Positions 34,386-42,935 of a stretch of DNA of 64,000 bases are shown here, piece after piece. The notes beneath the pieces are model-generated. The model was not told the origin of the DNA. It saw nothing but the letters and a program-made list of their open reading frames with translations, and ran no database searches. The translations under genes and the position numbers were made by a program. The first letter of the stretch is position 1. Each line of letters opens with the position of its first letter. Source of the stretch: Planctomycetota bacterium. Lineage in GTDB: Bacteria; Planctomycetota; Phycisphaerae; Phycisphaerales; Zrk34. The stretch is taken from assembly GCA_016125255.1 (NCBI GenBank), contig WGMD01000014.1, forward strand, positions 62,001-126,000. The letters are read 5' to 3'.

Positions 34386-35897
34386 TCAGGATGCGAGCTT
34401 TTCCCGCAACTTCTGCTGGATCACTTTCGGATTCGCCTGGCCCTTGCTGAGCTTCATCACCGCCCCGACGAGCCGGCCGATCGCGGCCATCTTGCCGGCG
34501 CGCACATCCGCTGCCGCCTGCGGCTCCGCTTCGATCGCGGCGTCGACCCATGCGTTCAGCGCCCCGTCATCGCTGACCTGAATCAGCCCCCGCTCCTTCG
34601 CCAGCGCGGCCGGGTCGGCGGATTCGCCCTGCTCGACGCACAGGCCGACCAGTTCATCGACCGCGTTGGAGCCGATCTGTCCGCCGGCGTTCATCTTCTC
34701 GATCGCCGCAAGCTGGGCGGCGCTGACGCCGACATCGCTGATCAGACACGCGCGCTCGTTGGCGCGCTTGGCGAGATTGTTGAGCAAGAGCGTCGCGGCA
34801 CGCTTGCCGTCGACCCCCGCTTCGATGACCGCTTCAAAGTACATGCACACCTCGCGCTCGTCGACGAGCGTGTCGGCCTGCTTGGTGTTGAGCCCGTAAT
34901 CCGTCATGTATCGTCGCTTGCGGCTGTACGGCAGCTCCGGAATCTCCGCGCGGATGCGATCGAGCCAGGGCTCATCCACCGTGACCGGCACAAGGTCCGG
35001 GTCGGGGAAGTAGCGGTAGTCGTGCGCATCCTCCTTCTCGCGCTGAAGGACGGTGACCATCTTCACATCGTCCCACCCGCGCGTGCTCTTGGACCCCGGG
35101 GCCATGACCTTGCCGTCGGCGAGGAACTGCTCGACCTGCCGCTCGTGCTCATAGGCGATCGCCCCGGTGACGGCGCGGAAGCTGTTGAGGTTTTTGACTT
35201 CGACGATGGGCGTGGCGAACGTCTTGCCGTCTTTTTCGATGAGCACGTTGATGTTGGGCTCGAAGCGCATGTGGCCCCGCTGCATGATGCCCTCGGTGAC
35301 GCCGAGGAAGCGACAGATGTTGCGCAGCATCTGCCCGAACTGCACCGCGTGATCGGCCGTCTCAAAGTCCGGCTCCGTGACGATCTCCAGCAGCGGCGTC
35401 CCTGCGCGATTCAGATCCACAATCGAATAATCAATCGGCCGCCCGCCCGGCGCTTCGTGCAGCAGCTTGCCCGCGTCTTCTTCGAGATGCGCCCGCGTGA
35501 TGCGGATCGGTTTCATCGGGGCGTCGGGCGCCTCGCTCATCGGCACATCGACGACACCCGTGCCGACGAGCGGCAGATCGTACTGGCTGATCTGATAGTT
35601 CTTGGGCAGATCGGGGTAATAGTAGCTTTTGCGGTCCCACTTGCACCAGCGGGCGATCTCGCACCCGAGGGCGAGGCCGACTTTGATGGACATTTCGACG
35701 GCTGCGCCGTTCATGACGGGCAGCGTGCCGGGCATGCCGATGACGATCGGGTCGACGAGCGAATTGGGCGCCGCCTCGAAGTAATCGCGATGCGCGACGT
35801 TGGGCACGCCGGTCCACATCTTGGTGCGGGTGGCGAGTTCGACATGGATCTCCATGCCGACTTTGAGCTGGGTTCTGAGGCCGTGAATCGTGGTCAT
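34386..35897 (-). CDS. gatB: Asp-tRNA(Asn)/Glu-tRNA(Gln) amidotransferase subunit B
   Basis: 503-aa subunit of GatCAB, which converts misacylated Glu-tRNA(Gln) or Asp-tRNA(Asn) by transamidation. The GatB cradle domain is shown by KVGMEIHVELATRTKMWTG, CKWDRKSYYYPDLPKNYQIS, EDAGKLLHE and DLNRAGTPLLEIVTEPD. A C-terminal YqeY-like helical domain ends at the stop. A start at MTTIHGLR (35897) fits family length better than 35918. gatA and gatC are not adjacent. Confidence 0.94.
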   Translation of the reverse strand: MTTIHGLRTQLKVGMEIHVELATRTKMWTGVPNVAHRDYFEAAPNSLVDPIVIGMPGTLPVMNGAAVEMSIKVGLALGCEIARWCKWDRKSYYYPDLPKNYQISQYDLPLVGTGVVDVPMSEAPDAPMKPIRITRAHLEEDAGKLLHEAPGGRPIDYSIVDLNRAGTPLLEIVTEPDFETADHAVQFGQMLRNICRFLGVTEGIMQRGHMRFEPNINVLIEKDGKTFATPIVEVKNLNSFRAVTGAIAYEHERQVEQFLADGKVMAPGSKSTRGWDDVKMVTVLQREKEDAHDYRYFPDPDLVPVTVDEPWLDRIRAEIPELPYSRKRRYMTDYGLNTKQADTLVDEREVCMYFEAVIEAGVDGKRAATLLLNNLAKRANERACLISDVGVSAAQLAAIEKMNAGGQIGSNAVDELVGLCVEQGESADPAALAKERGLIQVSDDGALNAWVDAAIEAEPQAAADVRAGKMAAIGRLVGAVMKLSKGQANPKVIQQKLREKLAS

Positions 35898-35939
35898 GCG
35901 GCCATTGTAGCGGAACAAAAAGCCGCTTGCGGCTTCGCA

Positions 35940-36779
35940 TCATCCGCGCAGCCGGCGCACGCCCCACGCCGGCAACATCAACCCCGCCATGAGCCCGACG
36001 TCCGTCTGCGCCGGCGGCAGGTCGTAGTGATTGGCGAGGACGAACGCCATCACGGCGGCGATCAGCGCGACGAGCGGCGCGACGACGAACATCGGCGCGA
36101 CGCGGCGGCACAGACTCTTCGCCGCCAGCGCCGGCAGGACGAGGCAGCCGAAGGCGTAGAGCATCCCGCTCGTGCGCAGCGACAGTCCGAGTGTCAGGCC
36201 CAGCCAGATCGCGATGGCGAAGTTCCACAGCCGCACGCGCACGCCCAGCACGGCCGCGGTCTGTTCGTCCATGACGAGCAGTCGCAGCGTGCGGTGCGCC
36301 AAGGTGATGATGACCACCGTGACGATCGCCAGCGCGGCGAAGACGGCGACGTCGGCGAGCGAAGCGCCGATGATGCTCGAAGCGAGAAGCCGCTGCACTT
36401 CGTCGAGCCCGTGCGGCGAATGAGTCACGAGCAGAATCGCGCCCGCCGACGCGCCGAGAAAGACCCATCCCGTCACCGCCTCGTGCGACTCGCGCCCGAT
36501 CTGCCCGGGCCTTGCCGTCAGCACAGCCGCGCCGACGGCGAAGACCACCGCCGCCAGCGGCGCGAAGGCCGCATCGTCGACGCCGTGCCCGAACCACGTC
36601 GCGCCGATCATCGCCAGCGCGATGCCAAGCGTCGACGCCTGCGCGACCGCCGCGCCGATGAAAATCTGATCGCGGGCGACGACCATGACCCCAACCATCG
36701 CAAGTAGCACCGCGATGAGCCAGCCGGCGATGTACGTGTTGGCGAACAGGTCCCATGACTGGCAGAAGTCGTGAATCAT
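35940..36779 (-). CDS. znuB: Zinc/manganese-type ABC transporter permease
   Basis: 279-aa inner-membrane permease of the ABC-3 (ZnuB/MntB) family with 7-8 membrane segments. Signature regions are RDQIFIGAAVAQASTLGIA near the N-terminus and TVVIITLAHRTLRLLVMDEQTAAVLGV. Last gene of the metal-uptake operon. The zinc-versus-manganese assignment rests on neighbours and is inference. Confidence 0.84.
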   Translation of the reverse strand: MIHDFCQSWDLFANTYIAGWLIAVLLAMVGVMVVARDQIFIGAAVAQASTLGIALAMIGATWFGHGVDDAAFAPLAAVVFAVGAAVLTARPGQIGRESHEAVTGWVFLGASAGAILLVTHSPHGLDEVQRLLASSIIGASLADVAVFAALAIVTVVIITLAHRTLRLLVMDEQTAAVLGVRVRLWNFAIAIWLGLTLGLSLRTSGMLYAFGCLVLPALAAKSLCRRVAPMFVVAPLVALIAAVMAFVLANHYDLPPAQTDVGLMAGLMLPAWGVRRLRG

Positions 36780-36796
36780 CGGTCAGGCGTTTCCTT

Positions 36797-36934
36797 CCTC
36801 ACTCCTCCCCTGCCGAGGGGGAGGTTGGGTGGGGGTGAATCGTGTCGGTCGTGATATATCCGCATCGAAACGGGACGGAGCAGAACTGATACGACTCACC
36901 CTCCCCCTGCCCCCACCTCGGAGGGATGGGGGTA
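36797..36934. repeat. CCCTCCCC..GGGGGAGG interspersed repeat overlapping the znuC 3' end
   Basis: Two G/C-rich arms (36797-36838 and 36897-36934) of the planctomycete CCTCACCCC/CTCTCCC type. The second arm overlaps the last ~13 codons of the ATPase gene, giving it a Ser/Pro/Gly tail. Confidence 0.6.
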
Positions 36935-37693
36935 AGAAGATCGGCCGACGTGGGCGGCGATGACGCCTTCGGCTTCCTGCGTGATGGTGATCGGCACGCC
37001 GTAGACGCGCTCCAGCAGATCGCTTTGAAGAATGTCGCCCGCCGGACCGGCTCGGACTTCGCCGCCATGCACCAGCGCGATGTGCGTCGCATAGCGCGCC
37101 GCCAGTTCAACGTTGTGCGTGACAAACAGAATCGTCAGATTCGTCGCGTGATTCAGCTCCGCCAGCGCCCGCATCAGGGCGTCTTCGCTGGTCAGGTCCA
37201 GCCCGCTGGCCGGTTCGTCAAGCACCAGCACGGCGGGGCGACGGATCATGGCGCGGGCGAGCAGCGCCCGCTGGCGCTGCCCGCCGGACAGCGACCAGTA
37301 GTCCGCGTCGATGCGATCATCGAGCGACACGCTTTGCAGCGCTTCGATCATGCGTGCTTCGCGTTCCGACCGATCGACGCGCTGGCCGATGAGCCCCAGG
37401 CCGACGAATTCGCGCACGGTCGTCGGCAACGTCGGGTTCAGGTCGCAGCGCTGGGGCACGAAGCCGATGCGATCGGGTCGCATCGTCACGGGGTCGCGCT
37501 TCAATGCGACGGGGTCGGCAGGGATGAGTCCGAGGATGCCGCGCAGGAGCGTGGTCTTGCCCTGCCCGTTGGGGCCGACGATGAACCATCGCTGACCGCG
37601 CTCAATGGTGAACGTCACGTTGCGCAGAATCGTCCGCCGACCATATCCGAGGGAAAGGTCGCGGGCTTGAAGAATCGGGGCTGGGTCAGTCAT
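36896..37693 (-). CDS. znuC: Zinc/manganese-type ABC transporter ATPase
   Basis: 265-aa ABC ATPase. Walker A GPNGQGKTT (40-48), Q-loop VPQRCDLN, signature LSGGQRQRALLARAM, Walker B VLVLDEPASGLD and H-loop VTHN are all present. The ATG at 37693 is chosen because GGAG lies 6 nt upstream. The last residues (SSYPHPSEVGAGGG) are encoded by the adjacent repeat and are not family-like. It energises import with ZnuA and ZnuB. Confidence 0.88.
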   Translation of the reverse strand: MTDPAPILQARDLSLGYGRRTILRNVTFTIERGQRWFIVGPNGQGKTTLLRGILGLIPADPVALKRDPVTMRPDRIGFVPQRCDLNPTLPTTVREFVGLGLIGQRVDRSEREARMIEALQSVSLDDRIDADYWSLSGGQRQRALLARAMIRRPAVLVLDEPASGLDLTSEDALMRALAELNHATNLTILFVTHNVELAARYATHIALVHGGEVRAGPAGDILQSDLLERVYGVPITITQEAEGVIAAHVGRSSYPHPSEVGAGGG

Positions 37694-37710
37694 GAAAGAC
37701 TCCATGAAGA

Positions 37711-37735
37711 CGGGGGGACTTAAGTCCCCCCGCCT
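37711..37735. repeat. GACTTAAGTC palindrome, copy 2
   Basis: Core CGGGGGGACTTAAGTCCCCC plus CG, identical to copy 1 over 22 bp. It lies between znuA and znuC inside the operon. Confidence 0.75.
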
Positions 37736-37745
37736 CGTGTGAGGA

Positions 37746-38759
37746 TCATTGTTTAAGCGCCGCCATCAGCGCGTCGATGTCGTGCTGGAAGAAGCTCAGG
37801 TAGTCGTCGGTGCCGTCGGTGGCGTGGACCTGATGGGCGAGCGCGGCGACCTTCGCATCGGTGTGCGCGGCGAGGAAGGCGGCGTGACGCGGATCGAAGT
37901 ACGGGCTGGAGATGATGAGCTTGACGTTTCGCCGGCGCATCAAGTCGACCAGCTCGGCGGTGTGGCTCGTCGTCGGGGCCATGCCGGGCTTGGGCTCCAT
38001 GTATCCGACGAGGTCGAGGCCGAAACGCAGCGCGAAGTAGCGCCACATGTTATGATCCGCCACGGCGAGGGCGCCCTTGTACGGCCGCATCGCGCCGAGC
38101 CAGCCGCCGAGCAATTCCGCCTGATGCTGCGATTCGAGGAACGGCACGAGCTTGTCATGATCCGCCAGCAGCATGAGCTTCTCGATGTCGTATTGAGCCG
38201 CGAGTTTGTCGCCGACCATCGCGGCGGCGAGCTTGTCGTGAAACGCCTGATAGTTCCTGTCGAAGGTCGCTTTCGATTCGGGGCGCAGCTTGTCGAGCCG
38301 GTCGCGGATGAGTCGGGCGACTTTCAGGCCGTTGATCGGATCGAGCAGGTAATGCGGATTGCCGAAAGGGTGCACATCGCCGAGGGACCGGTCGACGGTC
38401 GTGGTGGGCACATCGATGGGGGAGATCGCCGTCGAGCAATCGAGATAGCCCGGCGCTCCCGGCAGGACGCGCTCATTGCGCGCGTTTTTGAGGAGCACGG
38501 GGGCCCATCCGATTTCCAGTTCCAGGCCCATCTGCATATACAGGTCGGCGGTGCTCAGTTCCTTGACGAAGCTGGGCCGCGCTTCGACGAAGTGGACGTC
38601 TTCGCCGCCCTTGGCGAAGACGATGACGGTGACTTCATCGCCGCCGATGGACTGCGTGATCGAGCCCAGATCGGGCACAGTCGCGCAGACGCGCAGCGGA
38701 TCGGCGTGAAGCGAAGCGGTGAGGATCAGCGTGAGCAAACAGGGGATGATCGATTTCAT
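37746..38759 (-). CDS. znuA: Zinc/manganese-type ABC transporter substrate-binding protein
   Basis: 337-aa periplasmic cluster A-I binding protein with a signal peptide (MKSIIPCLLTLILTASLHA). Metal-ligand candidates are His56 in GGEDVHFVEARPSF, the His residues in GDVHPFGNPHYLLDP, the His in VADHNMWRYFALRFGL and an Asp in SSPYFDPRH. The His-rich loop of some ZnuA proteins is absent. 18 nt after the porin gene. Confidence 0.86.
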   Translation of the reverse strand: MKSIIPCLLTLILTASLHADPLRVCATVPDLGSITQSIGGDEVTVIVFAKGGEDVHFVEARPSFVKELSTADLYMQMGLELEIGWAPVLLKNARNERVLPGAPGYLDCSTAISPIDVPTTTVDRSLGDVHPFGNPHYLLDPINGLKVARLIRDRLDKLRPESKATFDRNYQAFHDKLAAAMVGDKLAAQYDIEKLMLLADHDKLVPFLESQHQAELLGGWLGAMRPYKGALAVADHNMWRYFALRFGLDLVGYMEPKPGMAPTTSHTAELVDLMRRRNVKLIISSPYFDPRHAAFLAAHTDAKVAALAHQVHATDGTDDYLSFFQHDIDALMAALKQ

Positions 38760-38777
38760 GATGAACGTCCTTTGCGG

Positions 38778-40280
38778 TTAGTAGCTGTGCGCGGGGTGAG
38801 CGCCGAAGAGGAATTCGACGCCGAGCCAGACGGTGTGCGCCCCGTGGCCGAGGTGGGCGGCATCGTCGTAGTTGTACTGAAGTCGGAATCGCGAGAAATG
38901 CGTCGGCTGCCACATGATCAGCGGGCTGATGCGATGGCGGCTGTCGCGCGTCGGGTCGTCGTTGTGGCTGATGACGGTGCCGAATTCATCAACGCTGTTG
39001 CCCGAGCCGGTGGCGTACTCATAGCGAATCCCGGCGGCCCAGTCGCGGTGAAAACCATAGAGCACCTGCGAATAAAAACCCCAATCGTGCAGTTCGTCGG
39101 CGGAGAGCAGCACGTCATCGACCGTGCCGGGAGCGCCGTCGGGGCCGACGTGGACCGCCGCCTGGGCGTTGTAGTCGCGGGCAATGAATTCGCTTTGCCA
39201 GATGACGAAGGGCCAGCCGTGATCATTATCGACGGGCTTCCATTTGAGCTTCGCATCCCCGCCGTAGATCCATGTGTCCCCGCCCGCGGCATTGTTGGCG
39301 AACGCGCCGGACGCGCCCAGACTCAGCGAAAGCTCATCGGACAGGTCCCAGACGTTGGCCCAGTGCATGGTGTACGTCAGATCCTCGGCGTTGCGGACGC
39401 CGTGGTCCATGAAGGGGCGGCCCCCGATGGCTTCGTCGGCTGCGAGGAAGCTGGGCATCGTTTCGCCCGTGGCGTTCTGCACGCTCAAGAACAGCTCGCT
39501 GTACCAGGGCAGCGGCGTGAGCCAACTGATCTGCACGCCACCGGCCCGCATGCCGTCGCCGCCGAAGACGCGGCCGTTGATGATCGGCTGATCGATCCAG
39601 TCCCATGCATGCGGATGCACCGGGTTGATCAGGCCGAACTTGCTCAGGAAATGACCGAACTTGAGCTGAAGCCCGCCGGGCAGCGCGGTCGTCGTGGCGA
39701 ACGCTTCTTCAAGCTCCGCTTCGGTTTCCCCGCTGTCGGGATCGACGAGGAAGACGATGTGCGCTTCGCCGTTGAGATACGGATCGATCGCGCCGGCGAG
39801 GGACAGCTCGGCTTGTCCGAGTGTGAAGCCGCGCTGCTTGGGGTCGTGCCCGCCGCCTTGCAATGTTTGAATATCCGAGTCGCCGACGGTCGATCCGCCG
39901 GCATTGAAAAGCACGTCGAGCGAGATGTCGATGAGTTTCATCGACGCTCCGCCGCCGAGCGGGACGGACGCGAGGGCGGCTCCGCCGGCGGGCTGCCGCT
40001 GGGCCTGATCCGCTTCGATGTCCGCCAGCGCCGCGTCGAGCGCATCCTTGCGGGCCTGCGCGGAAGCGGCCGCTTTTTCAGGGGTTTTGATGGCGTCGAC
40101 CTGCTGCTGAAGCTTGTCGATCTTGGCGTCCTTCTCCGCCATCTGCTGCTGAAGGGTGTCGATCTGTTGCTGCATGCGATTGAGCAGCTCAGTGGTTTTG
40201 TCCTGTGCACGAGCGGCGGCGCACATCAATAGCGCCACGCAAAGCGCGGCCAGGCCGCGCCGATGAATGGATCTGTTCAT
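38778..40280 (-). CDS. Outer-membrane porin-like protein of the metal-uptake operon
   Basis: 500 aa. Signal peptide (LAALCVALLMCAAARA), an N-terminal coiled coil (about 28-70: LLNRMQQQIDTLQQQMAEKD) and a beta-barrel-like C-terminal body with alternating aromatic and polar strands (YGGDAKLKWKPVD, LRFGxEY-like repeats) ending VEFLFGAHPAHSY. It resembles phosphate-selective porin or coiled-coil porins of planctomycetes. Its place before znuABC suggests passage of metal or metal-chelates through the outer membrane (inference). Confidence 0.72.
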   Translation of the reverse strand: MNRSIHRRGLAALCVALLMCAAARAQDKTTELLNRMQQQIDTLQQQMAEKDAKIDKLQQQVDAIKTPEKAAASAQARKDALDAALADIEADQAQRQPAGGAALASVPLGGGASMKLIDISLDVLFNAGGSTVGDSDIQTLQGGGHDPKQRGFTLGQAELSLAGAIDPYLNGEAHIVFLVDPDSGETEAELEEAFATTTALPGGLQLKFGHFLSKFGLINPVHPHAWDWIDQPIINGRVFGGDGMRAGGVQISWLTPLPWYSELFLSVQNATGETMPSFLAADEAIGGRPFMDHGVRNAEDLTYTMHWANVWDLSDELSLSLGASGAFANNAAGGDTWIYGGDAKLKWKPVDNDHGWPFVIWQSEFIARDYNAQAAVHVGPDGAPGTVDDVLLSADELHDWGFYSQVLYGFHRDWAAGIRYEYATGSGNSVDEFGTVISHNDDPTRDSRHRISPLIMWQPTHFSRFRLQYNYDDAAHLGHGAHTVWLGVEFLFGAHPAHSY

Positions 40281-40365
40281 GGAATGGTTGCTCCGTCAAT
40301 GAAACTGAGTTCCGCATCGACGCGCGGGGCGCGAGACGATGCCGCTTGGAAAAACGCGAATGGAA

Positions 40366-40719
40366 TCAGCTCATGACGGGCGGGGCACGTGACTGGACGG
40401 ATGAACGGCTCTCCGTGGTCACGCAAGGCGAAACGGGGGCAGCGACAATCTGCGGCGGCACGAAGGCGACGACCGCCGCGATCGGCGCAACGATCGTCAT
40501 GTGCGTCTGATGCGAAAGCTGACAGATGACGCAGGTCGCCGGGTCATGCGCCGGCTCGCCGGTCGGCGCGAGGCGCTCGCCTGTCGCGCCGGCGACGGAG
40601 GCGCCGGGCGTGTGATCGACGAGCATATGCACCGGCAGCGCCACCGACTGCCAGAGCATCGCGAGCATGCACAACGTGCTGAGCAGGACGAATCGGGATG
40701 AACGGTGGGTATGCATCAT
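40366..40719 (-). CDS. Small DUF2946-like envelope protein with CxxC
   Basis: 117 aa with an N-terminal membrane or signal segment (SSRFVLLSTLCMLAMLWQSV), an ATCVICQLSH motif and several His, as in DUF2946 proteins often encoded beside metal-transport genes. First gene of the probable znu operon. Function unproven; a metal-related role is inferred from motif and position. Confidence 0.55.
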   Translation of the reverse strand: MMHTHRSSRFVLLSTLCMLAMLWQSVALPVHMLVDHTPGASVAGATGERLAPTGEPAHDPATCVICQLSHQTHMTIVAPIAAVVAFVPPQIVAAPVSPCVTTESRSSVQSRAPPVMS

Positions 40720-40754
40720 CTATGACCGCTTCGATGCTAGGGCTCACGAGCCGT

Positions 40755-41699
40755 TCAGACAAGCGGCCGGTTGGCGGCGTCGAGGAACTTGAGCTGCTCA
40801 TACAGCATCGCCATGCGGGGCAGATGCACGCCCTTCGAGGCGGCGGCGCGGAGGGGGGCGCCGTAGATGGCTTCGACTTCCATGGGGCGTTTTTCGTCGT
40901 AATCAAGTTTCATGCTCGGGCGGTACGGGACCATCTTGTCGGTGTCGTCGAGCATTTTTTGGACATGGGCTTCATCGATCGTGCGATCGAACGCCGCGGC
41001 GCCCTGCTGGACTTCGCGCATGAGGGCTTCGCATGTCTTGCGCGTGTGGGGATCGTGCATGAGGCGGTCGGTGGTGGTGTTGAGCGCGACGGTCAGGCCG
41101 TTGTAGGGCACGTTCCAGACGAGCTTTTTCCATCGGGCGAGGATCAGGTCGTCTTCGAGGACGACGGGCAGGCCGGCTCGGACGAGGTCGTCGCCGAAGG
41201 CGCGGGCGCGGGGGGTGACGCCCTTGACCCGGCCGGCGGGGTCGTAGTCGCCGATGCGGATCTGTCCGTAGTTCAGGTGTTGAATGTGCCCGGGGCCGAC
41301 TTTGTTGGAGCAGAGGAAGGCGAGTCCGCCCATGACGCGATCGGGTCCGACGATGGCCGCGGCCTCGTCCTCGACGCCCAGGCCGTTCTGCATCATGACG
41401 ACCACGCCATCGTCCGCCAGGACATGCGGGAGGATTTTTTTCAGGAGATGGTTGGCGGTGCTCTTCAAGCACACCATGACGACATCGCAGCGGGGCATGT
41501 CTTCGGGTTGAGCGGAAACACTGGGTTTTTGCACGGAAAAATCGCCCTCCGGCGACTCGACCCGCAGGCCATGCGCCTTCACATGCGCAAAATCCGAGTG
41601 CAGCAGAAAGTGCACGGGCACATCGGCGCATGCCAATCGAGCCCCGTAGTAGCCGCCGAGCGCTCCGGTTCCTATGATCGCGTACGTGCGTTCAGACAT
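40755..41699 (-). CDS. panE: 2-dehydropantoate 2-reductase family protein
   Basis: 314 aa. An N-terminal Rossmann motif YAIIGTGALGGYYGARLA is followed by the VVMVCLKSTAN and QNGLGVEDEAA segments typical of ketopantoate reductase, and by the C-terminal KLVWNVPYNGLTVAL and SMKLDYDEKRPMEVEAIYG signature with the catalytic Lys. It reduces ketopantoate to pantoate with NADPH in CoA synthesis. ATG 41699 or GTG 41705; neither has a strong ribosome-binding site. Paralogues with other substrates exist, so panE is probable rather than certain. Confidence 0.82.
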   Translation of the reverse strand: MSERTYAIIGTGALGGYYGARLACADVPVHFLLHSDFAHVKAHGLRVESPEGDFSVQKPSVSAQPEDMPRCDVVMVCLKSTANHLLKKILPHVLADDGVVVMMQNGLGVEDEAAAIVGPDRVMGGLAFLCSNKVGPGHIQHLNYGQIRIGDYDPAGRVKGVTPRARAFGDDLVRAGLPVVLEDDLILARWKKLVWNVPYNGLTVALNTTTDRLMHDPHTRKTCEALMREVQQGAAAFDRTIDEAHVQKMLDDTDKMVPYRPSMKLDYDEKRPMEVEAIYGAPLRAAASKGVHLPRMAMLYEQLKFLDAANRPLV

Positions 41700-41860
41700 A
41701 TTCACAGATTATCAGACATCTGTGATTTAATGCATCCCCGGCTTCTGGCCGATACGTCCAGAGAGGGACTGATGACTCGACGAATCGCTCGCGAATTCGC
41801 CGCCCCGCCCCCGCCCGTTTGAACCGCAACGACGCAAGTGATTGTCGGAGATCGTGAACG

Positions 41861-42868
41861 TTGATCGCCAAACAAGCTTTCATGCTGATGGGCGCGTTGT
41901 GTCTTTGCATGGCCGCAATCTGCGCCGGCGAAGACCGCGTGGAGCTGCAAAGCGGCGATGTGCTCATCGGTCAGGTGGTCGAACGCAATGCGACGGCGGT
42001 GATCATGCAGCACCCCGTCCTCGGGCTCATCACCGTGCCGATGGAGCGCGTCGACAAGATCGAAGTCGGCGCCCCGGAGGACGCGAAGGCGGACAAACCG
42101 GCGGCGACGAAACCGGTCGAGGCGAAACCCGCCGCGGAGGTTCCGGCGGAAGTGCAGGCGGCGGTCAAGGAGGAGCCGCCCACGCAGATGACCGAGCCCG
42201 TCGCGCCGCCGAAGCCGAAGATCCCATGGAAATTCCGCCTCACAGTCGGCTTCTCCGCGCGCGAGAGCAATGTCGATACGCGCGATGTGAACACGAGCTT
42301 CGAAGCCAGGTACGCCGACGAGGATGACCGCTGGAACATCAGCGCTTCGTACTTCCTCTCGACGCGCAAGAACGATGTGTCGCGGCAGGATGTGCACTTC
42401 GTATTGCAGAAGGACTGGCTCGTGCCAGAGTCGCCGTGGTTCTGGTTCTTCGAGGGGCATTACGATCACGATGATTTCAAGTCGTGGGAGCATCGCGGCT
42501 CGGCGCACGGGGGCGTGGGCTACGATCTGTCGGCGCTGCTGGGCGTCGATGTGCGGCTTCGGCTCGGGTTCGGCGTGACACGCGAGTTCGGCGGGGTCGA
42601 TCCGAATACGCGGCCCGAATCGCTCGTCGGCTCCGAAGTCAACTGGAAGATCAATCCGCAGAACACGCTCGCCTTCAGCACGCAGTTCTATCCGAGCATC
42701 GACGCGTCCGGCGAAATCCGCATCACGACCAGCGCCGACTGGACCATGAAGTTCACGCCCGAACTGGGCTTCCGCCTCGGGCTTCGCAACGAATACGACT
42801 CGTCCGAGCCGCCGGGCTTCGAGAAGAACGACCTGCGCGTGTTCGGGTCGGTCGTGTTCGATTTCTAA
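41861..42868 (+). CDS. DUF481 outer-membrane protein, first of a tandem pair
   Basis: 335 aa. A TTG start at 41861 has GGAGAT 10 nt upstream. After a signal peptide, a small N-terminal domain (VELQSGDVLIGQVVERN...ITVPMERVDKIEV) and an Ala/Pro/Glu-rich linker, a DUF481-type beta-barrel domain (WKFRLTVGFSARESNVDTR, DWTMKFTPELGFRLGLRNEY) ends in Phe. Probable outer-membrane protein of unknown role, paralogous to the next gene. Confidence 0.78.
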   Translation: MIAKQAFMLMGALCLCMAAICAGEDRVELQSGDVLIGQVVERNATAVIMQHPVLGLITVPMERVDKIEVGAPEDAKADKPAATKPVEAKPAAEVPAEVQAAVKEEPPTQMTEPVAPPKPKIPWKFRLTVGFSARESNVDTRDVNTSFEARYADEDDRWNISASYFLSTRKNDVSRQDVHFVLQKDWLVPESPWFWFFEGHYDHDDFKSWEHRGSAHGGVGYDLSALLGVDVRLRLGFGVTREFGGVDPNTRPESLVGSEVNWKINPQNTLAFSTQFYPSIDASGEIRITTSADWTMKFTPELGFRLGLRNEYDSSEPPGFEKNDLRVFGSVVFDF

Positions 42869-42878
42869 CCGAAGCCGG

Positions 42879-42907
42879 TTGGTCAAGCGGGATTCAGCCG
42901 TTATCAT
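42879..42907 (+). promoter_or_regulatory. Possible promoter between the DUF481 genes
   Basis: TTGGTC (42879-42884), a 17-nt spacer and TATCAT (42902-42907), 28 nt before the second DUF481 ATG. It suggests the second gene can be expressed on its own. Confidence 0.4.
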
Positions 42908-42935
42908 GGGCCTTCCCCCTGTTTGGAGGCACATG

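Noticed and set aside
37749-40232. 827-residue plus-strand reading frame
   Set aside because: Antisense to znuA and the porin gene; composition is shadow-like and it has no recognisable domain.
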